Below are positions 9,133 through 17,410 of a DNA stretch of 64,000 bases, piece after piece. The DNA is from Dyella subtropica (lineage in GTDB: Bacteria > Pseudomonadota > Gammaproteobacteria > Xanthomonadales > Rhodanobacteraceae): the NCBI RefSeq assembly GCF_026283965.1, contig NZ_JAPDPD010000013.1, positions 62,001-126,000 of the forward strand. Direction: 5' to 3'. Each line of letters opens with the position of its first letter. Positions within the stretch are counted from its first letter, which is position 1. The position numbers and the translations under genes are program-made. The notes under the pieces are model-generated. The model was not told the DNA's origin, made no database searches, and was given only the letters and a program-made list of their open reading frames with translations.

Positions 9133-9390
9133 ATGGCCAAGACCCGCCAAGACTTGGAGATGATGCTCGCCGAGCTGGATGCAGCGATTCCGCGGCTGCT
9201 CGCGGAGTATCCCGATCCCAATGATTTCTGGCCCAACTTCAACAGCCTTGCCGCCGAAGCCGTGGAAGATGCCGGCGCAGCCGATGAGTCTGGTGAAGAC
9301 ATCGGCACCGACGATCACGCCTGGGTGTGCGAACAGCTGGACAACATCATGGCCAGACATCACCTGGTGCCGCCGCCGGATCAGATCTGA
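9133..9390 (+). CDS. Small acidic hypothetical protein
   Basis: An 85-residue, strongly acidic protein (many Asp/Glu, one Cys), predicted mostly helical, with no signal peptide or membrane segment. No family recognised. The start ATG at 9133 follows a weak AGGTG-containing region. It is convergent with the DUF1697 gene, with 27 bp between stops. Acidic helical proteins of this size can be anti-regulators or immunity-like, but nothing here shows that. Coding status is probable from composition and codon use. Confidence 0.55.
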   Translation: MAKTRQDLEMMLAELDAAIPRLLAEYPDPNDFWPNFNSLAAEAVEDAGAADESGEDIGTDDHAWVCEQLDNIMARHHLVPPPDQI

Positions 9391-9417
9391 GCGCACCCAC
9401 GCCGCGCCAGCAGCCAC

Positions 9418-9930
9418 TCAAAGCGCCGCTGACATCTCCGCCAACTTCGCCACCGTATTCATATTGCGCGCGGTGCCGTTCTTCGCAACGCCGATCTTGA
9501 GCTTGGAGTCGGCCATGCCGTCGCCATAGAACACGTAGATCTCACGCTTGCCAAGCCGGATCTCCTCGCCGTTGTGGCCGGAGATGGTTTTCAAGGCGTC
9601 GGCGGGCGGAGCGTCATCGAGAAAAATGGCGACGGTGCGATTGCCCGGTGCTTTGGGAAACGGATTCGCCTTGCCGACCTCCGCCATCTCGGCAGCCGTA
9701 CGCACCAACACACCCACGGGCTTGCCCGCGTAGACCTGCAAGCGCGCTTCGAGAGCGGCCTTGAGCTGGCTCGCCGATTTCTTGCTGCGAAACACCACAT
9801 TGCCGCTGGCGATATACGTGCGCACGTTCTCGAAGCCCACCTCCTCACACATGGCCTTGAGTTCCACCATGGGTAGCTTCCCCGTGCCGCCGACATTGAC
9901 CGCACGCAACAGCGCTACATAGACAGTCAT
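9418..9930 (-). CDS. DUF1697 family protein
   Basis: A 170-residue soluble protein that opens with the family hallmark YVALLRAVNVGG, followed by MVELKAMCEEVGFENVRTYIASGN and the late YVFYGDGMADSKL segment. DUF1697 proteins are widespread and have no settled biochemical role. The start at 9930 is chosen because the family begins immediately before YVALLR; upstream in-frame Met codons at 9936 and 9990 would add unrelated sequence. Convergent with the 9133 gene. Identity of the family is sure. Confidence 0.9.
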   Translation of the reverse strand: MTVYVALLRAVNVGGTGKLPMVELKAMCEEVGFENVRTYIASGNVVFRSKKSASQLKAALEARLQVYAGKPVGVLVRTAAEMAEVGKANPFPKAPGNRTVAIFLDDAPPADALKTISGHNGEEIRLGKREIYVFYGDGMADSKLKIGVAKNGTARNMNTVAKLAEMSAAL

Positions 9931-10479
9931 GCGCATCTCCCAATCATCTTTCCAGAGGGCGAAAGTATCGCCGCAAGTGCAGTCCCACAAGACTGCGCGC
10001 TCGCTCCTCGCACACCCCGCCGAACTGATCGCACTCGCGCTTTTGATCCCGTCAGGTGAAAGTCAACTCGGAATTTTTCGTGTTGCGATGGTGTTACACC
10101 GAAGAGAAGATGACGTCCCCGTTGCAGCAGGAGGCACGCAAAGGGAGCGAAGTCAGCAAGGGGGCTGACTCGAAATCATGCGTGCGTTTCGCCCGAATGG
10201 GCGACGCAATACGCGCGCGCCATCAGGTTGCCCGGCGTTCTTGTGCGCCTTAAGGCCTCAATTTCAATTTGAAGCACTTCAAACGTCTCGTTCGTCAGAC
10301 GCTCGTTCATGGGCGGCTGCGACGGTCGTTGCCCGGCTGGCAGGCATGCCTGCGCCGGCACCCGACATCAGGCTTCGCAGAGCACGGCACTGGCCGGATC
10401 GCGTGCAAGGGGGGCACGCGTCCATAAGGCCTTGGGAGGGGCCCCCTTCTTGTCATGAATAAAGACACAGGAAGAAAGC
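9931..10479. other. Long intergenic region before the autotransporter
   Basis: About 550 bp with no convincing gene. It holds a purine-rich stretch (about 10130-10170) with a short hairpin GTCAGCAAGGGGGCTGAC, and a GC-rich hairpin near 10430-10455 (GGGAGGGGCCCCC). The autotransporter promoter should be here, but no sigma-70 hexamers of good quality are evident. A structured 5' leader is possible. Confidence 0.4.
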
Positions 10480-13400
10480 ATGAAGCATCAAGAGCGTTCG
10501 CCGTCGAACCATCGCGCAGGTAGTGCGCCGACCTTGCTGGCAGCGATGATCGCCATCGCCCTGGCCATCCCCTCGCCGAGTCACGCGCAGAACTTCGTGC
10601 CGGCCGGCCCGGGCGTCGAAGTGGGGCCCAATGGCAACATGAATGGCGCCGACTTGCCGCAACCGGGGCAGCCCACCAATGTGCCGCCGAATTTCGGCAC
10701 GCAGTCCGGTGCGATCCAGACCATTGCGGTCAATCCGTTCAATCCGAATCTCATGCTGGTCGGCTCGCCTAACGGCGGCATTTTCCGCAGTACCGACGCC
10801 GGCAAGACATGGACGCCCATGATCGATGGCAAGGCTTCGCTGTCAATGGGCGGCATCAGCTTCGACACCACCGACGCCAGTGGCATGACCGTCATCGCCG
10901 GCATCGGCAACGATAGTTCGGGCGCACCGGATCCCTATATCGCCAACCGCGGCGGGATCACCAACAAGGGACTGCTCTATTCGACCAACGGCGGCGCGAG
11001 TTGGACGAACCTAGGCCAGGGAACCTTGCCGGACGTCAGTTTCTTGAACGTCGTGGCGCGCGGCAGCGTCATCATGGCCGCCGGGTTCGAGGAAGAAAAA
11101 GCCAACACCACCAGCGGCCTTTACCGCAGCACCGATGGCGGCAAGAGCTTTGCGAGGGTCGACCAGATCAGCAGCTCAGGCCTTCCGCCAGGAGCGACCT
11201 CGGCGCTAGTCGGCGATCCCAAGGATCCCAATCGCTTCTACGTGGGCGTGACTGGCACCAGCAACACGGCCGTCTACACCAGCACCGACAGCGGCAAGAC
11301 CTGGACCCAGATTTTCAGCGCCGCCAATGCCAATGGCGCGATCAATACCGGCACCAACACCATGTTGCGCCTGGCGGCGGGGCCGGGGGGTTCGGTTTTA
11401 GTGGGCGTCGTCAATGCCGGCGCGGGCCAGATGACCAATGCCTTCCTGTCGCAGAATAACGGCAAGAGCTGGACCGATCTCAGCGCGGCCCTTGCCGCCA
11501 ATACCGTGTCCAATGGCAGCGGGCCGTCGACGAATCCGTCCACCGGTTCGAACATGCAGGCAGACCACCAGGGCGACGATGCTGTGCGTGCGATTGCCTT
11601 GAGTGCGCAACTCGCCAAGTACGGCGAGTCCAGCCCCAACCTCTCCATCAACCCGGGCGGGCAGGCCACGATTCACTCCGTGGTAGCTATCGACCCGAAC
11701 AACCCGAACGTGGTCTATCTCGCGGGTGATCGCGTCGGTGCCATTCCCGGGCCGACCGGTGCTCCCGGTTGGTCGGCAGCGGCGATGCGCGTGACGGTGA
11801 ATGCCGATGGCAGCCTCGCCTATGCCCCGCTGACCGACAACTTCACATCCGATCACTCGACGGTACATCCGGACTGCCGCGCGTTTGCGTTCGATGGCAA
11901 TGGCAATCTGCTGATGGGCACGGACGGCGGCGTCTACTACCGCACCAACCCCTCCAGCACGAGCGGCTACTGGCGCGGCCTAAACTGGGGGCGCCAGGCG
12001 CTGGAGATCTACAGCGCGAGCCTCGATCCCAACAGCGGCCTGATCGCCGTGGCAGCACAGGACAATGGCGAAGCCATGCAGAGCGGCAAAAACCGCTCGA
12101 TCTACAACGTGGTGGGCGGCGGCGACGGCACGGTGGCTGCCATCAACGGGCAGAGCACGCCAGGTTCCAGCTACACCTATGTGGCCAGCCAATACCTGGG
12201 CGGATTCACTCGCTTCAGGACGGACGCGAAAGGCAACTTCCTCGACAAGACCAGCACGGATATCTATTTCGCCCCGGATGCGGGTGGTGCGTTTTCGACT
12301 GACCAATATGGCAATGTCGAAATCGATGCCAATACGGTCAACTTCGTACCCAGCTTCAAGCTCAACAATGTCGACAAGAGCCTGATGGTGCTTGGTGTGA
12401 ATCCAGGCGTGATGGTGGCCCAGGACGACTTCACCACCGCGCCAACGCCGTATACGAACGGCGACACGGCCTGCGTCGGCGGCTGCTACAAGATCCTGCA
12501 ATCCTACTTCGGCGGCGCTACCGCGTTGGTCTCGTCACTGGATTTCGGCACGCAGGACAACAAATACGCTTTGCTGGCGGGTACCTTCCTCTACACGAAT
12601 CAGCAGACCGGCCAAATGGCGCGCCTGTTCGTAAGCACGGGCACCTCGATCGATACCATCAACATGCAGCCGGTGTACTCCTACCCGGTGTCGATGCGTG
12701 CGCCCGGTGCGGTGCTGTTCGATCCACGCAGCCAGAATCGCTTCTTTGCAGCCTCCCCGGATGCGCCGGGCATCGGCTTCCTGTGGAGCACCACCGACGG
12801 CGGCGCAACGGGCACCAACCTTACGCGCAATCTGCCAACCAACTTCATCCGACCAGGCTCCCTGGGCTTCATCAACAGCAATGGCGTGAACGCGTTGCTC
12901 GTGGGCGGTTTGAACTCGGCGGACAACGCGGGCAATCCGCTGGTGGCGGCCGACAGCGATGCCAATGGCGCGTTGAGCAACTGGCGCCGATTCGGCTCCG
13001 GCCTGCCCAATGCGCAAGTCTCCGTCATCGACTACCAGCCGGCGCTGGATGCCATGGCGATCGGCACGTTTGGCCGTGGCGCCTTCATGCTCTATGACGT
13101 CACCAGCAACTTCGCGCAGGCGAAGGTGTTGCAGTTCGGCCTGGCCAACAACGACTCCAACCCGGATGCCTCCCTCCTGTCCGGCAATCGCCCGCTGATC
13201 AAATACGGCAGCGGCACGCTGACGATCAACGGCGCAGCTGCCTACAGCGGCGGCACCACGGTCAACAGCGGCGCGCTGGTGCTCAACGGCTCGGTGCAGA
13301 ACGATCTTTCGCTGGCGGCAGCCGGCACGCTTGCGGGCAGCGGCTCGGTGGGCGGCACGCTGCATGTGCTCGGCGGCACCGTGCAACCGGGCAGCGCCAC

Positions 13401-14913
13401 CGGCACAACCCTGACGGTGGGTGCGTTGAACAACACCGGCGGCGGGGCGCTGCAGGTGAGTTACAACCCGGCTACCGGGCAGAACACGCAGCTGGCGATC
13501 ACCGGAAATGCCGACATAACCGGCATGATGCTCTCGCTGACGCAGGCCGGCAGCGCAGCGCCGCAGTTCTATCGCCTCTATAACCTGCTCAAGGCGGGCA
13601 GCTTGACCGGTCAGTTCGTCAATGCGGGCAACGGCTGGGTGAGCACGCCAACCAGCACGGCCGTATCGGCATCGAGCGTCTCCCAGGCGATTCCCACTGG
13701 CGGTGCACCTGCATCGACGCAGCAGCGCATCAGTTACAGCATGGTGCCCAACAGCGTGATGCTCGAAATGATCCAGCCGATCAACTGGACGGCAACTGCC
13801 GGCAACAGCAATCAGCGCTCTGTCGGCAACGCGTTGAACACCTTGCAGTACAGCGGCTCATCCAGCTTCCTCGCGGCGCTGAACAACGTCGCCGCCGGCA
13901 GCATGCCAAGGAACCTCGATGCGATCTCGGGCGAGAGCAGCGTGGCGGCTGCCCGGTCAGTCGACCTGGCCACCGACCGGTTCCTGTCCACCATCGGCGC
14001 ACAGATGCTGGATGCACCCGGCTGCCGCGATGCGCGCAACGAGCAGGTCACCAGTTGCCACCCGCTCGGCAAGGACATCGGCGAACACCGCTTGTGGGCC
14101 GAAGGCATGAACATCAGCAGCCGCCTGCGCGGCGAGTTCAACCCCAACTACTTCTCCGGTGGCGGCATCGCGGCGGGTCTGGAGATCTCGCTGGGCGAGC
14201 ATGGAAAGATCGGTGGCGCTCTCGGTTACAGTGAAGTCTCCACTCAAGTACCGAACCTGTCCTCCAAGGTGCGCTCGCATTACGGAATGGTGGCGCTCTA
14301 CGGCGACTACCAGGCCGGCCCGTGGTTCATCGGCGGCGTGCTGAGCCAGAGCGACGGCGCGAACTATGCAGACCGCACCATCAACCTCGGTGCCGGCGGC
14401 GTACAGAACGTCAACGCAAAGCCAGGGCTTTCGTCCACCGCGTTCCGGCTGAACTCGGGGTTCAACTTCCGCTTCGCGCATGACTGGTACGTAACGCCGT
14501 ATGGCGAAGTGACGCGCGCCAAGTCCTCGCAAGAGTCGTACACCGAATCGGGAAGCAGTCCGCTGGCGTTGTCTTACTCGGGCATCAACCAGACCCGCTA
14601 CCAGGGCGAACTGGGCATGAAACTCGGCAAGTCGTTCTCCACGGGCAGCATGACCATCGAACCTTATGCCAGTCTCGCCGAAGTGTTTGCCTGGGGCGAT
14701 CGCGCACCGTCGGCCCAGGCGTCGTTCACCAGCGCACCCGGCACAAGCTTCCTGGTCCGCGGCAACGCCCTGCCCTCGTCCTGGATCACCGCGCAGGCCG
14801 GCCTGCATCTCGCATTGAACAAGTCGACATTGATCGACGTGAGCTACCAGGGCGTACTCGACAGTCGCCTGCGTGACGACCGGTTCAACGCAGGGCTTTC
14901 CTGGCGGTTCTGA
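10480..14913 (+). CDS. Autotransporter with sialidase-like beta-propeller passenger
   Basis: A 1477-residue type V secreted protein. A long signal peptide ends near SHAQ (residue 37). The passenger, about 45-880, contains several BNR/Asp-box-like motifs (STDAGKTWTPM, STNGGASWTN, STDGGKSFARV, STDSGKTWTQI, QNNGKSWTDL), as in sialidase/VPS10-type propellers. At about 908-940 is a passenger-associated repeat (GGTTVNSGALVLNGSV). The C-terminal autotransporter barrel occupies roughly 1195-1477 and ends in the expected aromatic residue (SWRF). The propeller motifs may be structural only, so glycosidase activity is unproven. A perfect 30-bp palindrome lies 15 bp after the stop. SD-like AGGAAGAAAG precedes the ATG. 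Confidence 0.9.
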   Translation: MKHQERSPSNHRAGSAPTLLAAMIAIALAIPSPSHAQNFVPAGPGVEVGPNGNMNGADLPQPGQPTNVPPNFGTQSGAIQTIAVNPFNPNLMLVGSPNGGIFRSTDAGKTWTPMIDGKASLSMGGISFDTTDASGMTVIAGIGNDSSGAPDPYIANRGGITNKGLLYSTNGGASWTNLGQGTLPDVSFLNVVARGSVIMAAGFEEEKANTTSGLYRSTDGGKSFARVDQISSSGLPPGATSALVGDPKDPNRFYVGVTGTSNTAVYTSTDSGKTWTQIFSAANANGAINTGTNTMLRLAAGPGGSVLVGVVNAGAGQMTNAFLSQNNGKSWTDLSAALAANTVSNGSGPSTNPSTGSNMQADHQGDDAVRAIALSAQLAKYGESSPNLSINPGGQATIHSVVAIDPNNPNVVYLAGDRVGAIPGPTGAPGWSAAAMRVTVNADGSLAYAPLTDNFTSDHSTVHPDCRAFAFDGNGNLLMGTDGGVYYRTNPSSTSGYWRGLNWGRQALEIYSASLDPNSGLIAVAAQDNGEAMQSGKNRSIYNVVGGGDGTVAAINGQSTPGSSYTYVASQYLGGFTRFRTDAKGNFLDKTSTDIYFAPDAGGAFSTDQYGNVEIDANTVNFVPSFKLNNVDKSLMVLGVNPGVMVAQDDFTTAPTPYTNGDTACVGGCYKILQSYFGGATALVSSLDFGTQDNKYALLAGTFLYTNQQTGQMARLFVSTGTSIDTINMQPVYSYPVSMRAPGAVLFDPRSQNRFFAASPDAPGIGFLWSTTDGGATGTNLTRNLPTNFIRPGSLGFINSNGVNALLVGGLNSADNAGNPLVAADSDANGALSNWRRFGSGLPNAQVSVIDYQPALDAMAIGTFGRGAFMLYDVTSNFAQAKVLQFGLANNDSNPDASLLSGNRPLIKYGSGTLTINGAAAYSGGTTVNSGALVLNGSVQNDLSLAAAGTLAGSGSVGGTLHVLGGTVQPGSATGTTLTVGALNNTGGGALQVSYNPATGQNTQLAITGNADITGMMLSLTQAGSAAPQFYRLYNLLKAGSLTGQFVNAGNGWVSTPTSTAVSASSVSQAIPTGGAPASTQQRISYSMVPNSVMLEMIQPINWTATAGNSNQRSVGNALNTLQYSGSSSFLAALNNVAAGSMPRNLDAISGESSVAAARSVDLATDRFLSTIGAQMLDAPGCRDARNEQVTSCHPLGKDIGEHRLWAEGMNISSRLRGEFNPNYFSGGGIAAGLEISLGEHGKIGGALGYSEVSTQVPNLSSKVRSHYGMVALYGDYQAGPWFIGGVLSQSDGANYADRTINLGAGGVQNVNAKPGLSSTAFRLNSGFNFRFAHDWYVTPYGEVTRAKSSQESYTESGSSPLALSYSGINQTRYQGELGMKLGKSFSTGSMTIEPYASLAEVFAWGDRAPSAQASFTSAPGTSFLVRGNALPSSWITAQAGLHLALNKSTLIDVSYQGVLDSRLRDDRFNAGLSWRF

Positions 14914-14927
14914 GGCGTCGCTCCGTG

Positions 14928-14957
14928 GGGACGGGGGTAGTTAACTACCCCCGTCCC
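14928..14957 (+). terminator. Perfect 15-bp-arm palindrome after the autotransporter gene
   Basis: Arms begin GGGACGGGGGTAG and meet at GTTAAC with no loop. Very stable, but followed by TGAGG rather than a T-run, so it is either a bidirectional terminator/mRNA-stabilising hairpin or a protein site. Related hairpins occur at 17231-17264 and 18573-18618. Confidence 0.6.
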
Positions 14958-15179
14958 TGAGGTTGCTCTGTTGCTCTGATGTTGCTGTTGCTGTTGCTGG
15001 TGTTGGAAAACGGAAGCAAAGCGTGCCTCCACAAGGATCGGATGTCTGTCGGGAAGCACCGCAGTCGCATGACAGAACTGCACTCTGACCCGGGTTTTGG
15101 CAGCTCATATTGATACGCACTGTGTGCTCCATTGCCACCAACGTTCTCCGTAACATCACCAACTGCATTGCTTGGAACA
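14958..15179. other. Intergenic stretch with short triplet-like repeats
   Basis: Contains TTGCTCTGTTGCTCTG followed by GTTGCTGTTGCTGTTGCTGG (about 14963-15001), a short imperfect GTTGCT repeat. No gene, tRNA or clear promoter seen. It forms the left side of the lower-GC accessory patch. Confidence 0.45.
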
Positions 15180-15210
15180 ACAAAACGCCCGCATCAGGCG
15201 GGCGTTTTGT
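15180..15210 (-). terminator. Rho-independent terminator of the first immunity-like gene
   Basis: ACAAAACGCCCGC and GCGGGCGTTTTGT arms around a short loop, with a T-run on both strands. It lies 5 bp beyond the stop of the minus-strand gene at 15216. A nearly identical hairpin at 16061-16091 follows the second immunity-like gene. Confidence 0.9.
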
Positions 15211-15215
15211 TGACA

Positions 15216-15665
15216 CTACTCGACGTTCATTTCGATTGGTTGACCGACAAGGTTTTCGCCTCCTCGCTCCCTAAATGCCTCAAGAAACCCCCGCCAATGG
15301 CGAACGGCATCATGGAACTGGCGGTAGGTGAAAAGTTGTGGCCGACCTTCGGAGTGCGAGTACTCGCCACTGTATTCGTTAGAGATACAAATGAACCCAG
15401 GCCCCGCCATCGGAGGACGAAGCCAAACATACTTCTCGTTGACGCTCCAATCTGGCAAATCAGGGTTCTCAGGCTTATATCCACCTCGTTCCGACGACTC
15501 AATCAGCACTTCGAGTTCAGCCAGTGCTTTGGCGCTGGACTCGGATACTAGATCGAGTAGCGTTTCCGTCACTGAACGATTTATACCGCTCTCATCCACG
15601 AAGTAAAACTGTGGACGCAGAGATCCACTAGGAAGTTTTGTTACTTCAGCGACCAATCGTTTCAT
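15216..15665 (-). CDS. Putative orphan immunity protein (cassette 1)
   Basis: About 149 residues from ATG 15665; a TTG at 15692 would give 158. No named family recognised. Supporting an immunity role: the gene follows a truncated ORF tail whose stop (15674) lies 8 bp before this ATG, it ends at its own terminator, it has lower GC and different codon use than its neighbours, and the arrangement is repeated in the next cassette. Composition is acidic and soluble (no signal or TM), as expected for a cytoplasmic antitoxin that binds a toxin domain. The function is inference from context. Confidence 0.55.
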   Translation of the reverse strand: MKRLVAEVTKLPSGSLRPQFYFVDESGINRSVTETLLDLVSESSAKALAELEVLIESSERGGYKPENPDLPDWSVNEKYVWLRPPMAGPGFICISNEYSGEYSHSEGRPQLFTYRQFHDAVRHWRGFLEAFRERGGENLVGQPIEMNVE

Positions 15666-15673
15666 GGCGTCTG

Positions 15674-15832
15674 CTATGGGTAGCCGCGCCAAAGTGGCAC
15701 GTTCTTTGTTGGTGGGAAGAACCTAAAATCTACACTATTTGAGGAGCCGATCCAGCTTCCGTTGACCTGCTGCATCCGACCAAGGAACGCTTGACTCATC
15801 TCACCCTTCGCCTGAGCAAGCGACCAATAGAG
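15674..15832 (-). pseudogene. C-terminal tail of a truncated toxin-like gene (cassette 1)
   Basis: The frame from about 15832 reads LYWSLAQAKGEMSQAFLGRM... and ends NVPLWRGYP before TAG 15674-15676. Upstream of this the frame continues only through the hairpin repeat (encoding SLTPFSENVSDPF), so the original gene was cut there. The position directly ahead of the immunity-like gene suggests the last about 52 residues of a polymorphic toxin's C-terminal domain. No delivery domain (Rhs, PAAR, CdiA) is nearby. Confidence 0.5.
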
Positions 15833-15835
15833 AAA

Positions 15836-15910
15836 GGGGTCAGAGACATTTTCAGAGAAAGGGGTCAGAGACATTTTCCGACACAGACAAATGTCTCTGA
15901 CCCCTTATTT
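15836..15910. repeat. GGGGTCAGAGACATTT hairpin repeat, copy 1
   Basis: One direct copy at 15837-15852, then a 16-bp perfect inverted pair: GGGGTCAGAGACATTT at 15861-15876 and its complement at 15889-15904 around a 12-base loop, followed by TTATTTT. The same unit recurs at 16742-16785, with extra half-copies at 16041-16057 and 16804-16865. It bounds the truncated toxin tails. Confidence 0.85.
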
Positions 15911-16060
15911 TCTGCGAGAAGCCCTTGTCAGGTCGTGGCCGTTCCCTAGCGCACGAGAACTCATCCGGCGGCTGCGATATCCAGAGGCCGATCTACTCCA
16001 AGAGCTTGTTTTACCGATGTGAAACGTGGGGATACCTCAGCCTCTGACCCCTTATTTTGG

Positions 16061-16091
16061 ACAAAACGCCCGCGCAAGGCGGGCGTTTTGT
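16061..16091 (-). terminator. Rho-independent terminator of the second immunity-like gene
   Basis: Same arms as the hairpin at 15180-15210, with only the loop different (GCAA instead of ATCA). A half-copy of the GGGGTCAGAG repeat lies just beyond it at 16041-16057. Confidence 0.9.
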
Positions 16092-16131
16092 CTGGAGCAG
16101 AGGACGTCCACTCGGCCGACCGATGCGCAAC

Positions 16132-16587
16132 CTATGACAAAGCGCCATTAACTCGATCCGCTTTTTGGTCTTCGGTCAGCGCCGCCCACAACAAGTGTGT
16201 AGAGGCAGGAATATCAAGATCGACAAACTCTACCGGCTGAACTTCCTGCCACGACTTCATATTGGGCGATGAGCACACCGGGCACTGTGGATGCCGCCCA
16301 ATATGAAACGGCCGTCCCTCAGAGTCAGGATCACACGCAACCGTACCGTAGATTCGACGCAAGATATCCGCACGCCTGTTAGCCGGCACACCAGTCAAAC
16401 TTGGGTGCCGTTGCAAAAGCACATCCACCTCTTTGTAAGTGGGGTCGGCAATCGCATTTACGTACACCATCTCAGCACCCGTTTCGCTGCGAAGAAGAAA
16501 CTCTCCGTACGCGTCGACGGGAAGTTCGGGCACACGAAAAGTATGACCTGATGGCTCACACTGGTATTCAAAAATTTGGAGTCTCAT
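16132..16587 (-). CDS. Putative orphan immunity protein with CxxC motif (cassette 2)
   Basis: A 151-residue soluble protein. Early residues CEPSGHTFRV and a late CPVCSSPN resemble a small zinc-binding element; the middle (LLRSETGAEMVYVNAIADPTYKEVDVLLQRHP) is of unknown fold. Its ATG overlaps the stop of a truncated upstream ORF in the four bases ATGA (16584-16587), the classic sign of translational coupling in toxin-immunity pairs. It ends at its own terminator, 41 bp downstream. No named family recognised; the immunity role is inferred from architecture only. GC is lower than in the flanking genes. Confidence 0.6.
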   Translation of the reverse strand: MRLQIFEYQCEPSGHTFRVPELPVDAYGEFLLRSETGAEMVYVNAIADPTYKEVDVLLQRHPSLTGVPANRRADILRRIYGTVACDPDSEGRPFHIGRHPQCPVCSSPNMKSWQEVQPVEFVDLDIPASTHLLWAALTEDQKADRVNGALS

Positions 16588-16739
16588 GGCTTCGCCGGCG
16601 ATATCGCATAAGGGGTAAGAACTTCGTTGTAGTTGTTCAAGATCGCGTAGTTGACCTTACCAGGGGCACGCTCCGAGTAATACTTGATGACGTTGTAACG
16701 CTGCGCACTGGCCTGGCTACCTATCGATTGAAAAGAGAA
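16584..16739 (-). pseudogene. C-terminal tail of a truncated toxin-like gene (cassette 2)
   Basis: Too short to stand alone, but the frame is clear: ...SQASAQRYNVIKYYSERAP..., then NEVLTPYAISPAKP and TGA at 16584-16586. It is cut upstream by the hairpin repeat at 16742, where an in-frame stop appears. It overlaps the next gene by ATGA. Basic and aromatic-rich, as in many nuclease-like toxin tails, but no family can be named from about 48 residues. Confidence 0.5.
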
Positions 16740-16741
16740 AA

Positions 16742-16865
16742 GGGGTCAGAGACATTTTCCGACACAGACAAATGTCTCTAACCCCTTATTTTATTTGGCT
16801 GACAAATGTCTCTGACCCCTTATTTTATGGCTCTGACCCCTTATTTGGCTTGACCCCTTATTTGG
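16742..16865. repeat. GGGGTCAGAGACATTT hairpin repeat, copy 2 plus half-copies
   Basis: Inverted pair at 16742-16757 and 16770-16785 (one mismatch, same 12-base loop as copy 1), then further decaying half-copies ending ...GACCCCTTATTT at 16804-16825, 16831-16846 and 16851-16863. No transposase is present. The pattern is of repeated recombination or slippage at this unit. Confidence 0.85.
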
Positions 16866-17200
16866 CTTCGAACCAGCATTCTGAATAGTCGCGACCCTCG
16901 GCACCCGTGTTGCAGCAGGATCGCGCGCGGACCGAGCCATGAAGGGGTGGGCCTTGAAGCCCGTGACTCTGTGCGACGCATGGCGCGCACCTGGACGGAC
17001 TCCGCGATGACCGATGAGTGTTTGGACCACCGCAGGCCGCCTAGGCGACCTGCAGCCAGAACGGTGACTGGCGCGATCTTGGCGCCGCTGAAACACAGCG
17101 GCTGGCGATCATCTGCATCACGGGACATCATGCCATCCGGCTAGGCCGGAGCCGGGCGTTTATGACTCTATTGACTCGAACGGCGAAATGGAGACCCCTT
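16866..17200. other. Unassigned accessory sequence
   Basis: About 335 bp without a convincing gene. A minus-strand frame (SGAKIAPVTVLAAGRLGG, then RWSKHSSVIAESVQV) is open for about 90 codons but has no ribosome site and unusual composition; it may be a relic or a dispersed non-coding element. It joins the repeat cluster to the duplicated autotransporter end at 17206. Confidence 0.35.
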
Positions 17201-17264
17201 TCTCTCTGGCGGTTCTGAGGCACTGTACCTCGGGCGGACGGGGTAGTTAACTACCCCCGCCCCG
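17200..17264 (+). repeat. Second copy of the autotransporter 3' end and its palindrome
   Basis: CTGGCGGTTCTGAGGC at 17206-17221 is identical to 14901-14916, which encodes the last residues (WRF, stop) of the autotransporter. In both places a GTAGTTAAC-centred palindrome follows at similar distance (here about 17231-17264, imperfect outer arms). The two copies flank the 2.2 kb toxin/immunity patch as direct repeats. Confidence 0.65.
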
Positions 17265-17410
17265 CTTTCTAGTCCTGCTTTCCGCCGAGAATCATTGACG
17301 TGCTGATGAAGATCGGTGGAAGGCACTGGCAGATGCACGACAAACCCGTAACCTGATCTGACATCACTGGATTCCAGACCACGTCCTAGCCACTCGCCGG
17401 AGCCCCGCTC

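Noticed and set aside
10130-10180. c-di-GMP riboswitch-like purine-rich stretch upstream of the autotransporter
   Set aside because: Key GEMM features (the two conserved helices and the tetraloop-receptor) are not present; only superficial CACGCAAAGG similarity.
12535-13386. 283-codon minus-strand frame antisense to the autotransporter
   Set aside because: Shadow frame of a repetitive, GC-rich gene.
16841-17131. 96-codon minus-strand frame in the accessory patch
   Set aside because: Open but with no ribosome site and odd composition; kept only as unassigned sequence.
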